64,000 nt of DNA from CAYSCZ01 sp964429655 (GCA_964429655.1 CAYSCZ010000005.1:1-64000); one strand, 5' to 3'. Positions 52,676-62,522 are shown, counted from the stretch's first letter. Notes: generated by a model from the letters alone, not told the origin. Translations and numbers: made by a program.

Positions 52676-53569
52676 CTATGAGCTTTTATCACTTACCTTT
52701 TGCCACTTTTCCATAATCATGGTAGAATCATTTTGCTGTTCGGAATCACTTATTAAAATACCTTTATGTTTCCAAACACCATTCTCATTTAGATTAAATT
52801 CAAATGGCACTCTGGTACCTACTAAGCCTAAATCTCCTTTATAAATCATATGGATGTTTTCGAAGTATTTGCCATTTTTAAAATCGTAAGGGCCTGCACC
52901 CGCCTGTAATACTTCATCTCCTTCAGAATTAAATTTAACCCAAACAAAATGTGTAGGGGTGATCAGTTTAATATATCTCACAAAGTTGGGATACTCCATC
53001 CACTGCCCGGTTCCTTCATCCTGATAAGAAATTAGTTCCCATGTTCCATGAATTTCAGGTTTGCTTACCGGATCATTTTCTACTTTGACCCATATTTCTT
53101 CAATTTTGGATGAATCAACGATGACGTTTTCGGCTTTTTCAGCATCAAACTCCATAACTTTTGCATATCCGGTATGATACCATTTTCCATCTTTAAACTC
53201 CGCTTTAAATGGAATGGATTGACCCAGTTCATTTGAACCAGGTGGCAGGAAAAATTTAATGCTTTCCGTGTATACCTGACCCACTAAATCATAGGTACCG
53301 CCTCCCATTCCAATCAGATTATTATTATCCGTTTCATAACTAATCCAGGTAAAATGATCTGGAGTGATGTATTTTTGGTAAATAACAGATTCAGGGTAAG
53401 ATTCCCATTCTGTACCACCATTGGGATGGTCAATATATTTTGAAAGTCTCCATGTACCTACCAAATTAAAATCTTCTGATTTACCTATGGCAGATTTATC
53501 TTTTTTAGATGATTCCCCACAACCTATAAATAAAAATATTAGCAGTGATGATAAGATGATATTATTCAT
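52676..53569 (-). CDS. Lipoprotein with two lipocalin-like repeats
   Basis: A 297-residue predicted lipoprotein; the signal ends LLIFLFIGCG with Cys17. The mature part contains two related halves. The first begins VGTWRLSKYIDHPNGG with YQKYITPDHFTWISYETD and GMGGGTYDL (about residues 38-102). The second begins HGTWELISYQDEGTG with YIKLITPTHFVWVKFN and QAGAGPYDF (about residues 174-233). Each resembles a lipocalin-like/DUF4488-type small beta-barrel. Such duplicates may bind a hydrophobic ligand in the envelope. It stands alone on the minus strand. I cannot name a function. Confidence 0.75.
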   Translation of the reverse strand: MNNIILSSLLIFLFIGCGESSKKDKSAIGKSEDFNLVGTWRLSKYIDHPNGGTEWESYPESVIYQKYITPDHFTWISYETDNNNLIGMGGGTYDLVGQVYTESIKFFLPPGSNELGQSIPFKAEFKDGKWYHTGYAKVMEFDAEKAENVIVDSSKIEEIWVKVENDPVSKPEIHGTWELISYQDEGTGQWMEYPNFVRYIKLITPTHFVWVKFNSEGDEVLQAGAGPYDFKNGKYFENIHMIYKGDLGLVGTRVPFEFNLNENGVWKHKGILISDSEQQNDSTMIMEKWQKVSDKSS

Positions 53570-53794
53570 AACAGAGTGATTTTGAAATTCAATAATAACT
53601 TCATTTTATCATAAATTAACAAATTCCATGATGTTATGCAACTTTATAATATTTTTTCAAAGGGATTAACGCAGCTGTTTAATTAAAACTTTTTATATTA
53701 GTAGTTATCGAGGATTTAATGTTGATAGTCTTATTGAAACTACTTGATGAGTATCAACGTTTTCCCCGTATTTAGTAACAATTAATTATCAGCT

Positions 53795-54211
53795 ATGGTT
53801 AAAGGGTTAATCATCTGTGTAGATGATGAAAAAATTGTTCTTGACACATTAAAATCACTTCTCTTAAAACCTTTCGAGAATTACTACCTTGAGTTTGCTG
53901 AAAGTGCGGAGGAAGCACTTGAAGTCCTTGAAGAATATGAGGATGAGGAAATTACAACCTTAGCTGTGGTTACTGATTGGCTAATGCCAGGAATGAAAGG
54001 TGATGAATTTTTGGTAAAAGTCCACAAAAAATATCCTAAATCGCTTAAAATTATCTTGTCAGGTTTAATTGACGAATCAGGTCTGAGGAAAGCTAAAAAA
54101 GAAGCCAACTTATATAAATTTTTTTCTAAACCCTGGGATGCTAATGAATTAATCCGATCTATTAATAATGGCCTGCAATCAAATTTTGATTGTGAAGAAC
54201 AGTTGATCTAA
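53795..54211 (+). CDS. Single-domain response regulator
   Basis: A 138-residue receiver domain with no output domain. The acidic pocket Asp10-Asp11 (ICVDDEK), phosphoacceptor Asp61 (VVTDWLMPGMKGDEFL), the switch Ser in LKIILSGLIDE and the Lys in FSKPWD are all present. It probably acts by protein-protein contact. Its twin at 55,259-55,666 shares most of the sequence, with a small secreted protein gene in between. No histidine kinase is adjacent. The C-terminal 15 residues (NFDCEEQLI) differ from the twin. Confidence 0.93.
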   Translation: MVKGLIICVDDEKIVLDTLKSLLLKPFENYYLEFAESAEEALEVLEEYEDEEITTLAVVTDWLMPGMKGDEFLVKVHKKYPKSLKIILSGLIDESGLRKAKKEANLYKFFSKPWDANELIRSINNGLQSNFDCEEQLI

Positions 54212-54279
54212 AAAACATCTTTTTTAAATAAATCTATTTTGCATATTGTTTAAATTGGTGGCTAGTAGTTAATTCGAAT

Positions 54280-54783
54280 TTGGTTATGAAATCTATACTG
54301 TTGTTAACAGCCATGCTCATTGCAAACGCTAGTTATAGTCAGGTCAATAAAGAAGAGTTTAAATTCCTGGTCTATGACTGGAGGGCATTTGCTCAAAACC
54401 TTGAAAATAATCCTGATGCGTTGAACAAATATTGCTCAGATGAGGTGTACAACGAGTCTGTATCAAAGATATTAAGGGAACTTCATAAGTACGATGTAAA
54501 AATCTTGAAAAACTTAAAGGATAAAACTGCTTCCGTAAGTGAGGGGTCTAATGCGGAAGACCGATGGTCGACCAATAAAGTAGTTAAAGAGTTCCAAAGA
54601 AATCATAGCATATCAATTATTCTTCTTAAAATGATAAAACTATGTGATCAATTAGAAGCAATTGATCAAAATCCCCAGGATTTCAATGATATGAAACTTT
54701 CATTATACACTGAAATAAAACAACTGGTTAGACACATTGACAAAAAAATCGAGATTATAGAGAACCAAATAAATACCATCTGA
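54280..54783 (+). CDS. Small secreted helical protein
   Basis: A 167-residue protein with a signal peptide (about residues 1-19, ending NASYSQ), otherwise unrecognised. The mature part is largely helical and charged (VSKILRELHKYDVKILKNLK, NRHSISIILLKMIKL-like helices, TEIKQLVRHIDKKIEIIE), and no cysteine pairs or catalytic motif stand out. It sits 68 bp after the first response regulator and 475 bp before its twin, so it may belong to the same cassette. Function unknown. Confidence 0.7.
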   Translation: MVMKSILLLTAMLIANASYSQVNKEEFKFLVYDWRAFAQNLENNPDALNKYCSDEVYNESVSKILRELHKYDVKILKNLKDKTASVSEGSNAEDRWSTNKVVKEFQRNHSISIILLKMIKLCDQLEAIDQNPQDFNDMKLSLYTEIKQLVRHIDKKIEIIENQINTI

Positions 54784-55258
54784 CTTACCAGCATTAAAAT
54801 TTAAGTCCATTATTAGTTTAATTTTATATTCATTTTGTTGGCAAAACATGCAATTAATCCTATTGATTACCATCTTTAATTTTTTTTGAAGAACCTACCA
54901 CCGGCCAGGTTTAGAATAATATGATCAGAGATGCTATCCTGGTTCTGAATTATTCAGGATTCTTTGAGATAAAAACATGAACATTCGATCGTAGAAATAA
55001 ATGATAAAAGCAGGATATATCGGAGCCTTAAAAGACAATGTTCCTGAACTATCTTTCACGCCCATATTCAAGGAATAAGGAAGCTGATAGGGACTGTATA
55101 TGGTAAAAAAAATTGTCACTGAAACATAACATAAAAATTGAGTTTAAAAGTGAATCTTTAAAAACATCTTTTTTTGTTTATTTGCCGAAGAATTATCCTA
55201 AAACATTAATTTAGAATTCTAATATAAAAGTATCTTTATCCCCAGATAATCCACAGAT
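54784..55258. other. Intergenic region between secreted protein and second response regulator
   Basis: These 475 bases hold no convincing gene. Short plus-strand frames such as one reading MIKAGYIGALKDNVPELSF (near 55,001) could be eroded coding sequence, and small palindromes occur near 54,938-54,962. Nothing supports a firm call. The promoter of the second regulator should lie in the last 100 bases. Confidence 0.4.
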
Positions 55259-55666
55259 ATGGAAAAAGGTTTGATTATATGCGTTGATGATGAAAAAATG
55301 GTTTTAGACGCATTAAAATCTATTTTAAGAGAACCCTTCAATGATTTCATTTTAGAATTTGCTGAAAGTGCCGAAGAAGCACTTGAAGTAATTGAAGATT
55401 ATGAAGAAGATAGTATAGATCCTTTAGTTGTTGTCACTGACTGGATGATGCCAGGCATGAAGGGGGATGAATTCCTGGTTGAATTACACATGAAGTATCC
55501 ACAGGCTCTAAAAATCATTCTCTCCGGATTAATAGACGAATCAGGTATTACAAGAGCCCGGGAAGAAGCAGACCTTTATGAATGTCTAACCAAACCGTGG
55601 GATAGTGATAAACTTGTTAAAACCATTAAGGATGGTTTGAAAAAAGATGATTTAAATGGTCTGTAA
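55259..55666 (+). CDS. Single-domain response regulator (twin of 53,795 gene)
   Basis: A 135-residue stand-alone receiver domain. Asp10-Asp11 (ICVDDEK), Asp61 (VVTDWMMPGMKGDEFLVEL), the Ser in LKIILSGLIDE and the Lys in LTKPWD are intact. It is very similar to the regulator at 53,795, including SAEEALEVI and LIDESG, indicating a local duplication. It has no output domain, so it is expected to work by binding a partner, possibly competing with its twin. Its stop is 3 bp from that of the convergent radical SAM gene. Confidence 0.93.
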   Translation: MEKGLIICVDDEKMVLDALKSILREPFNDFILEFAESAEEALEVIEDYEEDSIDPLVVVTDWMMPGMKGDEFLVELHMKYPQALKIILSGLIDESGITRAREEADLYECLTKPWDSDKLVKTIKDGLKKDDLNGL

Positions 55667-55669
55667 TGT

Positions 55670-57025
55670 CTATTTAAAATAATCTTCCGTTAGCTCTTTT
55701 GCATCGGCAAAAAAGCTTCTGAATGCTCTTTCAAAGAAAAATTCCCTGGCTCCAAAAGCCGGCTTTAGATCATCCAGCCATATAGCGTTTTTATCATATT
55801 TGGCAAAAAAGATATTATCAGTCCATTCAGGCACCCTGCTTTGAATAAATTTCAATACCATCACTTTTTGCCCATTAATAGTTGATGATCCCAGGACATG
55901 AACTTTTCCAGGCTCTGCTGACATGCTGGGCCCCCTAACTGTTCTGGCTAGTCCGCTTACCTGGCTAAAGGCTTCCTGGTATATTTGATGCGCCTTAACT
56001 AACGGTACAGCAAAATAATGTTGGGCACCGGTATCTCTAGCAAGAAACATGTAATAAGGGATTATTCCCATTCTTACTTGTTCTTCCCACATATCCCTCC
56101 ATGTGTTTGCAGAATCATTTATGTTTTTCATTACAGGTGACTGAGACCTGATTTGTGCTCCTGTCGATAAAATTCTTTTTACTGCTTGCTGTGCCACATC
56201 AGTTTGCAATTCCACTGGATGATTAAAATGAGCCATAAATGCCAGACTCTTACCGGAATCCACGATCTTCGAAAAAAGTCTTATAATGTCATCACAATCC
56301 CGGTCACTTGTAAATTTATAGGGCCAATACCCCAATGCCTTGGTACCTAATCTAATATTTTTAATATGTGGCAGATCATTTTCTATTAATGGTAACAGAT
56401 AACTTTCTAAGCGATCTGCAGTCATAATCAAGGGATCCCCGCCTGTAAAGAGTACATCGGTTACTTCTTCATGTGCTTTAAGGTATTTCACCATCAATTC
56501 CGTTTCCCTCATGGCAAATTTCAATTCATCAATACCTACAAATTGTGGCCAACGAAAACAGAAAGTACAATAAGCATGGCAGGTTTGACTATGCCCGGGA
56601 AAGAAGAGTATGGTTTCTCTATACTTATGCTGAATACCAGTAAGTTTGGTTCCTTCAATTTTTGGAACATTCAACTCCATTTGTCCTGCAGGATGGGGAT
56701 TTAAAAGTTGCCTTATATCATTCGCTACTTTTACCATCTCGTGTTTTTTCTTACCAGAGACAAGTATTTTTTCCATTCGCTGAAAATGCTCTTCGTTTAG
56801 CATATTCCTTTGTGGAAAAGTAAGCTTGAAAATTGGGTCATCCGGAATTTTTTCCCAGTTAATCAATTCATTGATAACATAACTATTTACTTTGAAAGGA
56901 AGTACGCTGCCTACAACCTCAACGGACTTCATTTGATCTTCTGACAAATGCGCTTTTACCTGAGGAATTTTTCTGAAATTATTTAAAGAATAGGCTTTAT
57001 ATGGGTAATTATCTGCGTTAAACAT
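55670..57025 (-). CDS. KamA-family radical SAM protein (lysine 2,3-aminomutase-like)
   Basis: A 451-residue radical SAM enzyme of the KamA family. The cluster motif is CHAYCTFCFRWPQFVG, spacing Cx3Cx2C, near residues 150-165; GGDPLIMTADRLESYLLPLI follows, and SAEPGKVHVLG near residue 370 contains a candidate PLP-binding Lys, as in aminomutases. The Trp-Pro after CFR differs from classic lysine 2,3-aminomutase (CRHCTRRR) and from EpmB (CRYCFRRHFPY), so this belongs to another subfamily whose substrate is not known. It is a single minus-strand gene between the response regulators and an ABC exporter. Confidence 0.88.
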   Translation of the reverse strand: MFNADNYPYKAYSLNNFRKIPQVKAHLSEDQMKSVEVVGSVLPFKVNSYVINELINWEKIPDDPIFKLTFPQRNMLNEEHFQRMEKILVSGKKKHEMVKVANDIRQLLNPHPAGQMELNVPKIEGTKLTGIQHKYRETILFFPGHSQTCHAYCTFCFRWPQFVGIDELKFAMRETELMVKYLKAHEEVTDVLFTGGDPLIMTADRLESYLLPLIENDLPHIKNIRLGTKALGYWPYKFTSDRDCDDIIRLFSKIVDSGKSLAFMAHFNHPVELQTDVAQQAVKRILSTGAQIRSQSPVMKNINDSANTWRDMWEEQVRMGIIPYYMFLARDTGAQHYFAVPLVKAHQIYQEAFSQVSGLARTVRGPSMSAEPGKVHVLGSSTINGQKVMVLKFIQSRVPEWTDNIFFAKYDKNAIWLDDLKPAFGAREFFFERAFRSFFADAKELTEDYFK

Positions 57026-57129
57026 TGATTAATTAAGTCAAGGATTGGCAACTCTAATCTGCAATCTATATCTGATAGATAGAAAATAAAAGATGTCAGC
57101 ATTAAGACAATATTATCATGCTATTTAAT

Positions 57130-58989
57130 TTACTGATAACCCCTTGCTTGCAATGAGAAAAGTTCATAGTACTTCCCTTTTAGATTAATTAATTCATTAT
57201 GGCTTCCTATTTCTTTAACCTTACCATTTTCCAGCACTATTATACGATCAGCCATTCTTACGGTACTAAATCGATGCGAAATCAATACGGCCATTTTGCC
57301 CTCTATTAAGTCTACAAAACGCTCAAATACTCTATATTCAGATCTTGCATCCAGTGCCGCTGTAGGTTCATCAAGGATTAATAACCTGGCATCTCTCATG
57401 TAAGCCCTTCCTAAAGCCATCTTTTGCCATTGGCCTCCTGACAAGTCAATACCATTGCTAAACCGCCTTCCGATCATCTGTTCATATTTATCCGGTAATG
57501 CTTCAATCACCTGATCAGCCAAACTGGAAACGGAAGCTTGTTTTATCTTTTCAAAGTCGTCTAGTTGATCAATTTGGCCTACGGCAATATTTTCTAATGC
57601 TTTTAACTGGTATTTTACAAAATCCTGGAAAACCACTCCCACTGCTTTTCTGAGCTCTCCTAAATGATATTCCCTTAAGTCATAACCATCCAGTAAAATT
57701 CTTCCTTCTGTAGGATCATATAGACGGCTTAGTAGCTTGACCAGTGTGGTTTTACCTGCTCCGTTTTCTCCTACTAAAGCTATCCTTTCTGATGGTGAAA
57801 GGATAAATGACACATCCTTCAATGCAAATTTTGTGGTATTTTGATACTTAAAGCTTACATTTTGAAATTCGAACCCATGCCTGATTTTTTCAGGCAAAGG
57901 TCTAGGTGAATCCGGCACCCTTATCTTCGGCTTTATCTTGAAATAGTCAAAGAAATCCTTTAAATAAAGTGAGCTTTCAACAATACTCGAAAATTGGCTC
58001 AATAAACTTTCAAATAGTGACCTTAACCGACTAAATGATCCGGCCAAAAAAGTAAGGTCTCCGATGCTAATAGTGCCAGTGATCGTTTTATAAATGATAT
58101 AACCAAAGGCTGAATAGTAGCCCAAGGTCCCAATAAAAGCAAAAATACTTCCCCACCAGGCCTTTTTGATGATGAGCTTTTTATTTTCATCATAAAACTT
58201 TTCTGCTAATTCTTTAAATCTATTGGTTAGGAAATCAGAAAGACCGAAAATCTTCACCTCTTTGGCTGTTTCATCACTAGCACCAATGTATCTGATGTAA
58301 TCTAGTTCCCGTCTTTGAGGTGTCCAACGGAAGCTTAATGAATAACTTTTTTCATTATAATAGTTCTCATTTAAAAATGAAGGAATAATAGCAATCACTA
58401 ATATTATAACCAGCCATGGGCTAAATAATATCAGTCCAACCGATAAAGAGGCAATGGTGATGATGTTTTGTAACTGGCCCAGGATTTGATTAAGCAAGGC
58501 TGTTCTTGAGGTTGTCTGACGACGAGCCCTTTCCAGTTTATCATAGAACTCAGCATCTTCAAATTGCTCAAGGTCAAGATTCCCGGCATGTTTTATTAAC
58601 TGTATCGAACTTTTATTAGCGAAAAGATCGGCAAGTAAACTATTGTACAATGAAACAACCCTACTTAAAATCTCGGAAGCGACAGAGAAGATCAATTCTA
58701 AAACTACATACAGTATAATATTATCATAGTTAGAGGTATTATTCTGGGTAATAAAAACAATTTCATCGATGATGAGCTTACCAACGTACAGTTGAAGAAC
58801 AGGAAGTAAGGATTTTACAATGCGGAAAAAAATATTTAATCCGGCGTATCCGGGATGGGTTTTCCAAACCAATTTTAAAAAAGGTGGGATATTTGAAAGG
58901 GCTTTAAATTGTTGCTTTAATAAATACCTGCTCTGCGGTTTATTTTTAAAAAAAGACCGTGATTCCCTCCAAAAATTTCTGCCTCTCAT
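57130..58989 (-). CDS. ABC exporter with fused membrane and ATPase domains
   Basis: A 619-residue half-transporter of the exporter class, acting as a dimer in the inner membrane. The N-terminal part (about 45-340) has the six-helix membrane domain; the C-terminal nucleotide-binding domain contains the Walker A ALVGENGAGKTTLVKLLSRL (about 402-421), the signature DLSGGQWQKMALGRAYMRD, Walker B LLILDEPTAALDA and the switch His in LISHRFST. All catalytic residues are intact. Substrate is unknown; lipid- or peptide-type exporters are common in this class. Divergent from the FAD oxidoreductase gene, 31 bp apart. Confidence 0.94.
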   Translation of the reverse strand: MRGRNFWRESRSFFKNKPQSRYLLKQQFKALSNIPPFLKLVWKTHPGYAGLNIFFRIVKSLLPVLQLYVGKLIIDEIVFITQNNTSNYDNIILYVVLELIFSVASEILSRVVSLYNSLLADLFANKSSIQLIKHAGNLDLEQFEDAEFYDKLERARRQTTSRTALLNQILGQLQNIITIASLSVGLILFSPWLVIILVIAIIPSFLNENYYNEKSYSLSFRWTPQRRELDYIRYIGASDETAKEVKIFGLSDFLTNRFKELAEKFYDENKKLIIKKAWWGSIFAFIGTLGYYSAFGYIIYKTITGTISIGDLTFLAGSFSRLRSLFESLLSQFSSIVESSLYLKDFFDYFKIKPKIRVPDSPRPLPEKIRHGFEFQNVSFKYQNTTKFALKDVSFILSPSERIALVGENGAGKTTLVKLLSRLYDPTEGRILLDGYDLREYHLGELRKAVGVVFQDFVKYQLKALENIAVGQIDQLDDFEKIKQASVSSLADQVIEALPDKYEQMIGRRFSNGIDLSGGQWQKMALGRAYMRDARLLILDEPTAALDARSEYRVFERFVDLIEGKMAVLISHRFSTVRMADRIIVLENGKVKEIGSHNELINLKGKYYELFSLQARGYQ

Positions 58990-59020
58990 TATTTTAGTTT
59001 CTTAACAATGTTACAATCTA

Positions 59021-60271
59021 ATGGAAAACCCTGAAGTTGTTATAGTCGGAGCCGGAATAGCAGGACTTATAGCAGCCATTCACCTGGAAAAATCTGACAT
59101 TCATCCATTGATCATAGAAAAAGACGATAGACCTGGCGGAAGAGTTAAGACTTACCAGGAAAGTGGATTTCTCTTGGATCATGGATTTCAGGTTTTGCTC
59201 ACAAACTATCCTGAGACACGTAAATATCTAGATTATGAGCGTTTATCCTTAAAAACTTTTCAGCCCGGGGCCATAATTTTATCTGATAACAAGATCAAAA
59301 AGCTTGGTAACCCGCTGAAAGAAAAAAAATTACTTTGGCCAACTATTCGCTCATCTGCAGCTACATTTTCAGATAAAATGAAGCTATGGTCGATAACCAA
59401 TAAGCTCAAAAAAAGATCTATTGAAAAAATATTCGATGATGAAGATATCAGAACCTCGGAATTTTTAAAAAATCAAGGCTTCAGTGATAAAATCATAAAG
59501 AGCTTCTTCACGCCTTTTTTCAGAGGCATTTTCCTGGAAAAAGAATTAGATACTAGCAGCAGGATGTTCCAGTTTGTATTAAAAATGTTTGCTGAAGGTT
59601 ATGCCGCAATACCTGCTAATGGAATTGAGGAAATAACCATACAATTATATAGTAAACTTAAAAATTCAAAATTCAGGTTTAACAGCCAGGTTGACCAAGT
59701 AGGCTTAAATACATTAACCTTAATGGATGGTGAAGAAATAAATTTCTCGAAACTTATTGTAAGTACAGAGCCATCGTCAATTATTCCTGCGCTGCATGGT
59801 CAATTTAAGTCCCCTAAAAAAACCACATGCTTGTATTTCGAAGCTGAAGCGTCACCAATAAAAGAAAACCTGCTTATCTTGATGAAAGACGATACCAATA
59901 AAAAAATCGTTAACAATCTTTGTGTTTTGACAGATGTAGCGGAAAGCTATTCAAAAACCAGTCAATCATTGATTTCAGTAACATTAATTGGATTACCCGA
60001 GCTAACTAATGAGGAACTTGTTATAAAAGTGAAGTCTGAGCTAAGGCCTTATTTTAAATCTAACCTCGATAGTTGGCACTTTCTTAAAAGGTTTGATATA
60101 CCTTACGCACTTCCTCATATAGATGACTTAACTTATGATATAAAGCCTTCGGAGACCAAAATCAAAGACAATATTTTCTTGGCCGGTGATTTTTTGCTCT
60201 ATCCATCCCTTAACGCAGCCATGACAAGTGGAAGAAGGGCAGCAGAAGCTTTATTAGCTTCAATAACCTAA
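59021..60271 (+). CDS. FAD-dependent amine oxidase/protoporphyrinogen oxidase-like protein
   Basis: A 416-residue flavoprotein of the amine-oxidase fold. The N-terminal dinucleotide motif is VVIVGAGIAGLIAAIHLEKS, followed by DRPGGRVKTYQESGFLLDHG, the second conserved FAD block (GGR). The C-terminal FAD motif is IFLAGDFLLYPSLNAAMTSG followed by RRAAEAL. It fits the NAD(P)/FAD-dependent oxidoreductases related to carotenoid desaturases and protoporphyrinogen oxidase; substrate not identifiable. No carotenoid genes are nearby. It is divergent from the ABC exporter and followed 90 bp later by the prohibitin gene. Confidence 0.88.
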   Translation: MENPEVVIVGAGIAGLIAAIHLEKSDIHPLIIEKDDRPGGRVKTYQESGFLLDHGFQVLLTNYPETRKYLDYERLSLKTFQPGAIILSDNKIKKLGNPLKEKKLLWPTIRSSAATFSDKMKLWSITNKLKKRSIEKIFDDEDIRTSEFLKNQGFSDKIIKSFFTPFFRGIFLEKELDTSSRMFQFVLKMFAEGYAAIPANGIEEITIQLYSKLKNSKFRFNSQVDQVGLNTLTLMDGEEINFSKLIVSTEPSSIIPALHGQFKSPKKTTCLYFEAEASPIKENLLILMKDDTNKKIVNNLCVLTDVAESYSKTSQSLISVTLIGLPELTNEELVIKVKSELRPYFKSNLDSWHFLKRFDIPYALPHIDDLTYDIKPSETKIKDNIFLAGDFLLYPSLNAAMTSGRRAAEALLASIT

Positions 60272-60361
60272 AGACATTTCCAGGGTTTTAAATCTTTGTT
60301 AATTTATTTGTGGATCGTATAATAATTGTTTTAATTAAGAAAATTTAAAAAGATTGGAAAT

Positions 60362-61186
60362 ATGGATAACAGAAAATTTTTACCCCTAATTATCATTGTG
60401 ATCGTAGGATTGGTCGTAATAATCACTTTCGCGAACAGTATTTTCTATACAATTCAACCAGGCGAGCGTGCGGTAGCCTTTAGAAAATTCAGCGGAGGAT
60501 TGGATAAGGAGAATATCCTTACACCAGGATTTGGCATTAAAGCCCCATGGAATGAAATATTCGTTTATGATGTTACGGAACAGCAGATTGAAGAAACCAT
60601 GGATGTGCTTGATAAAAATGGATTAAGTATTAATGTTGATATCTCACTGAGATTCAATCCTATGTTTGACAAAATTGGTGAATTGCATGAAATATTTCAG
60701 CGGGACTATATTAGAAGATTGGTCATCCCTGAGGTGAGGTCCACTGTGCGACAGGTTATGGGACGTTATACCGCAGAAGAAATCTATTCCACTAAACGAC
60801 CGGAGGTAGAAGGTTCTATCAAAACAGAAACTGATGATATCTTAGCGGCCCCAGGCAATAATATTCAAATGCGTGCACTACTTATAAGGTCCATAAAACT
60901 ACCGGACCAGATAAAAAATGCCATCGAAAACAAGCTTAAACAAGAGCAAGAAGCACTGGCGTATCAATTCAGGCTCGATAAAGAAAAAAGCGAAGCGGAA
61001 AGAAGGCGTATAATGGCTGAAGGTGAGGCAGCAGCTAACCGCATTATTAACAACAGTTTGACCGATGAACTTTTAAAAATGAGGGGAATTGAAGCCACAG
61101 AAGAATTAGCTAAATCTCAAAATGCCAAGATAGTGGTAATTGGAAATGGTACTGATGGTTTACCGCTTATTTTAGGGAATAATTAA
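60362..61186 (+). CDS. Prohibitin-family (SPFH domain) membrane protein
   Basis: A 274-residue protein with an N-terminal membrane helix (about residues 7-27) and an SPFH/prohibitin domain in the periplasm or cytoplasm-facing side. Typical pieces are NSIFYTIQPGERAVAFRKFS, then LSINVDISLRFNPMFDKIGE, and a C-terminal coiled coil (EQEALAYQFRLDKEKSEAER, MAEGEAAANRI). Such proteins form ring-shaped assemblies on membranes and modulate proteases and lipid domains. Length is usual for bacterial prohibitins. It precedes citrate synthase by 49 bp on the same strand. Confidence 0.93.
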   Translation: MDNRKFLPLIIIVIVGLVVIITFANSIFYTIQPGERAVAFRKFSGGLDKENILTPGFGIKAPWNEIFVYDVTEQQIEETMDVLDKNGLSINVDISLRFNPMFDKIGELHEIFQRDYIRRLVIPEVRSTVRQVMGRYTAEEIYSTKRPEVEGSIKTETDDILAAPGNNIQMRALLIRSIKLPDQIKNAIENKLKQEQEALAYQFRLDKEKSEAERRRIMAEGEAAANRIINNSLTDELLKMRGIEATEELAKSQNAKIVVIGNGTDGLPLILGNN

Positions 61187-61235
61187 CCAATTAAAAAAGA
61201 CTTAATTTATATTGAACAACCATAATAACAATTAA

Positions 61236-62522
61236 ATGTCACAGCAAGCAGAGATAAAAGTCAATGACCAAGCCTTTCAGTTGCCTATGATTGAAGGCAC
61301 TGAGAATGAAAAAGCAATCGATATAAGTAAATTCAGGGCTCAATCAGGCGTTATTACTATAGATCCGGGATTTAAAAACACCGGATCTACCAAAAGTTCT
61401 ATAACTTACCTTGACGGAGAAAATGGTATATTACGATATAGAGGCTATACAATAGAAGAACTGGCAGAAAAATCTACCTTTCTGGAAGTAGCTTATTTAT
61501 TGATCTATGGTGAGTTACCTACCGAAGAAGAGTTCAAAATATTCAGGCAAGATATTACTACGCATACCCTTGTTCATGAAGACATTAAGACCATTTTGGA
61601 TGGCTTTCCTTCTTCTTCCCATCCTATGGGTGTTTTATCATCCTTAGTGACCGCCCTCACAGCTTTTTATCCCGAATCACTTGACCCGGGCAGATCATTT
61701 GAAGCAGCTAACCTCAGCATAATCAGAATTTTAGCAAAGATGCCGACATTTGCTGCTTGGGCATATAAAAAACAACAGGGTCACCCCGTTAATTATCCTG
61801 ACAATAGGCTGGATTATTGCTCTAATTTTCTAAAAATGATGTTTGCACTCCCAACAGATGAATACCATGTAGATGAAAAAGTCGCTGCTGCTCTAGATAA
61901 ACTCTTAATATTGCATGCAGATCATGAGCAAAACTGTTCTGCATCAACTGTGAGAATAGTTGGATCATCGCAAGCCAGTTTATACGCATCCCTTTCAGCG
62001 GGAATAAATGCACTTTGGGGCCCACTGCATGGCGGAGCTAACCAGGCAGTTATAGAGATGCTGGAAGCCATAAAAGCTGATGGTGGGGACACTGCAAAAT
62101 TTATCGCCAAAGCAAAAGATAAAGAAGACCACTTCCGGTTAATGGGGTTTGGTCATCGGGTTTATAAAAACTTTGACCCGAGAGCAAAAATCATTAAAAA
62201 AGCTGCGGATGATGTCCTCGAAGAATTAGGTATTCATGATCCTGTATTGGATATAGCAAAAAGTCTGGAAGAGGTCGCTCTAAACGACGAATATTTCGTG
62301 GAAAGAAAACTCTATCCTAATGTTGATTTCTACAGCGGGATAATTTACCGGGCAATTGGTATACCTACAGAGATGTTTACAGTGATGTTCGCTTTGGGTA
62401 GACTACCTGGCTGGATTGCTCAGTGGAAGGAAATGCGAGAAAATAAGGAACCTATAGGCAGACCACGACAAATCTACACCGGATATAATAAAAGATCCTA
62501 CGTTGAGCCTTCGATTAGGTAA
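61236..62522 (+). CDS. gltA: Citrate synthase
   Basis: A 428-residue type II-like citrate synthase condensing acetyl-CoA and oxaloacetate. The active-site blocks are intact: LILHADHEQNCSASTVRIVG, WGPLHGGANQAVIEML (His near residue 265), MGFGHRVYKNFDPRAK (His near 307) and the Asp in VDFYSGIIYRAIGIP. The N-terminal beta domain (GVITIDPGFKNTGSTKSSI) marks the Gram-negative hexameric class. It is followed by a strong terminator and lies 49 bp after the prohibitin gene. Confidence 0.97.
   Translation: MSQQAEIKVNDQAFQLPMIEGTENEKAIDISKFRAQSGVITIDPGFKNTGSTKSSITYLDGENGILRYRGYTIEELAEKSTFLEVAYLLIYGELPTEEEFKIFRQDITTHTLVHEDIKTILDGFPSSSHPMGVLSSLVTALTAFYPESLDPGRSFEAANLSIIRILAKMPTFAAWAYKKQQGHPVNYPDNRLDYCSNFLKMMFALPTDEYHVDEKVAAALDKLLILHADHEQNCSASTVRIVGSSQASLYASLSAGINALWGPLHGGANQAVIEMLEAIKADGGDTAKFIAKAKDKEDHFRLMGFGHRVYKNFDPRAKIIKKAADDVLEELGIHDPVLDIAKSLEEVALNDEYFVERKLYPNVDFYSGIIYRAIGIPTEMFTVMFALGRLPGWIAQWKEMRENKEPIGRPRQIYTGYNKRSYVEPSIR

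Noticed and set aside
54934..55119. 61-residue minus-strand reading frame
   Set aside because: Composition is not protein-like, it has no family features, and the sequence context suggests non-coding or eroded DNA.
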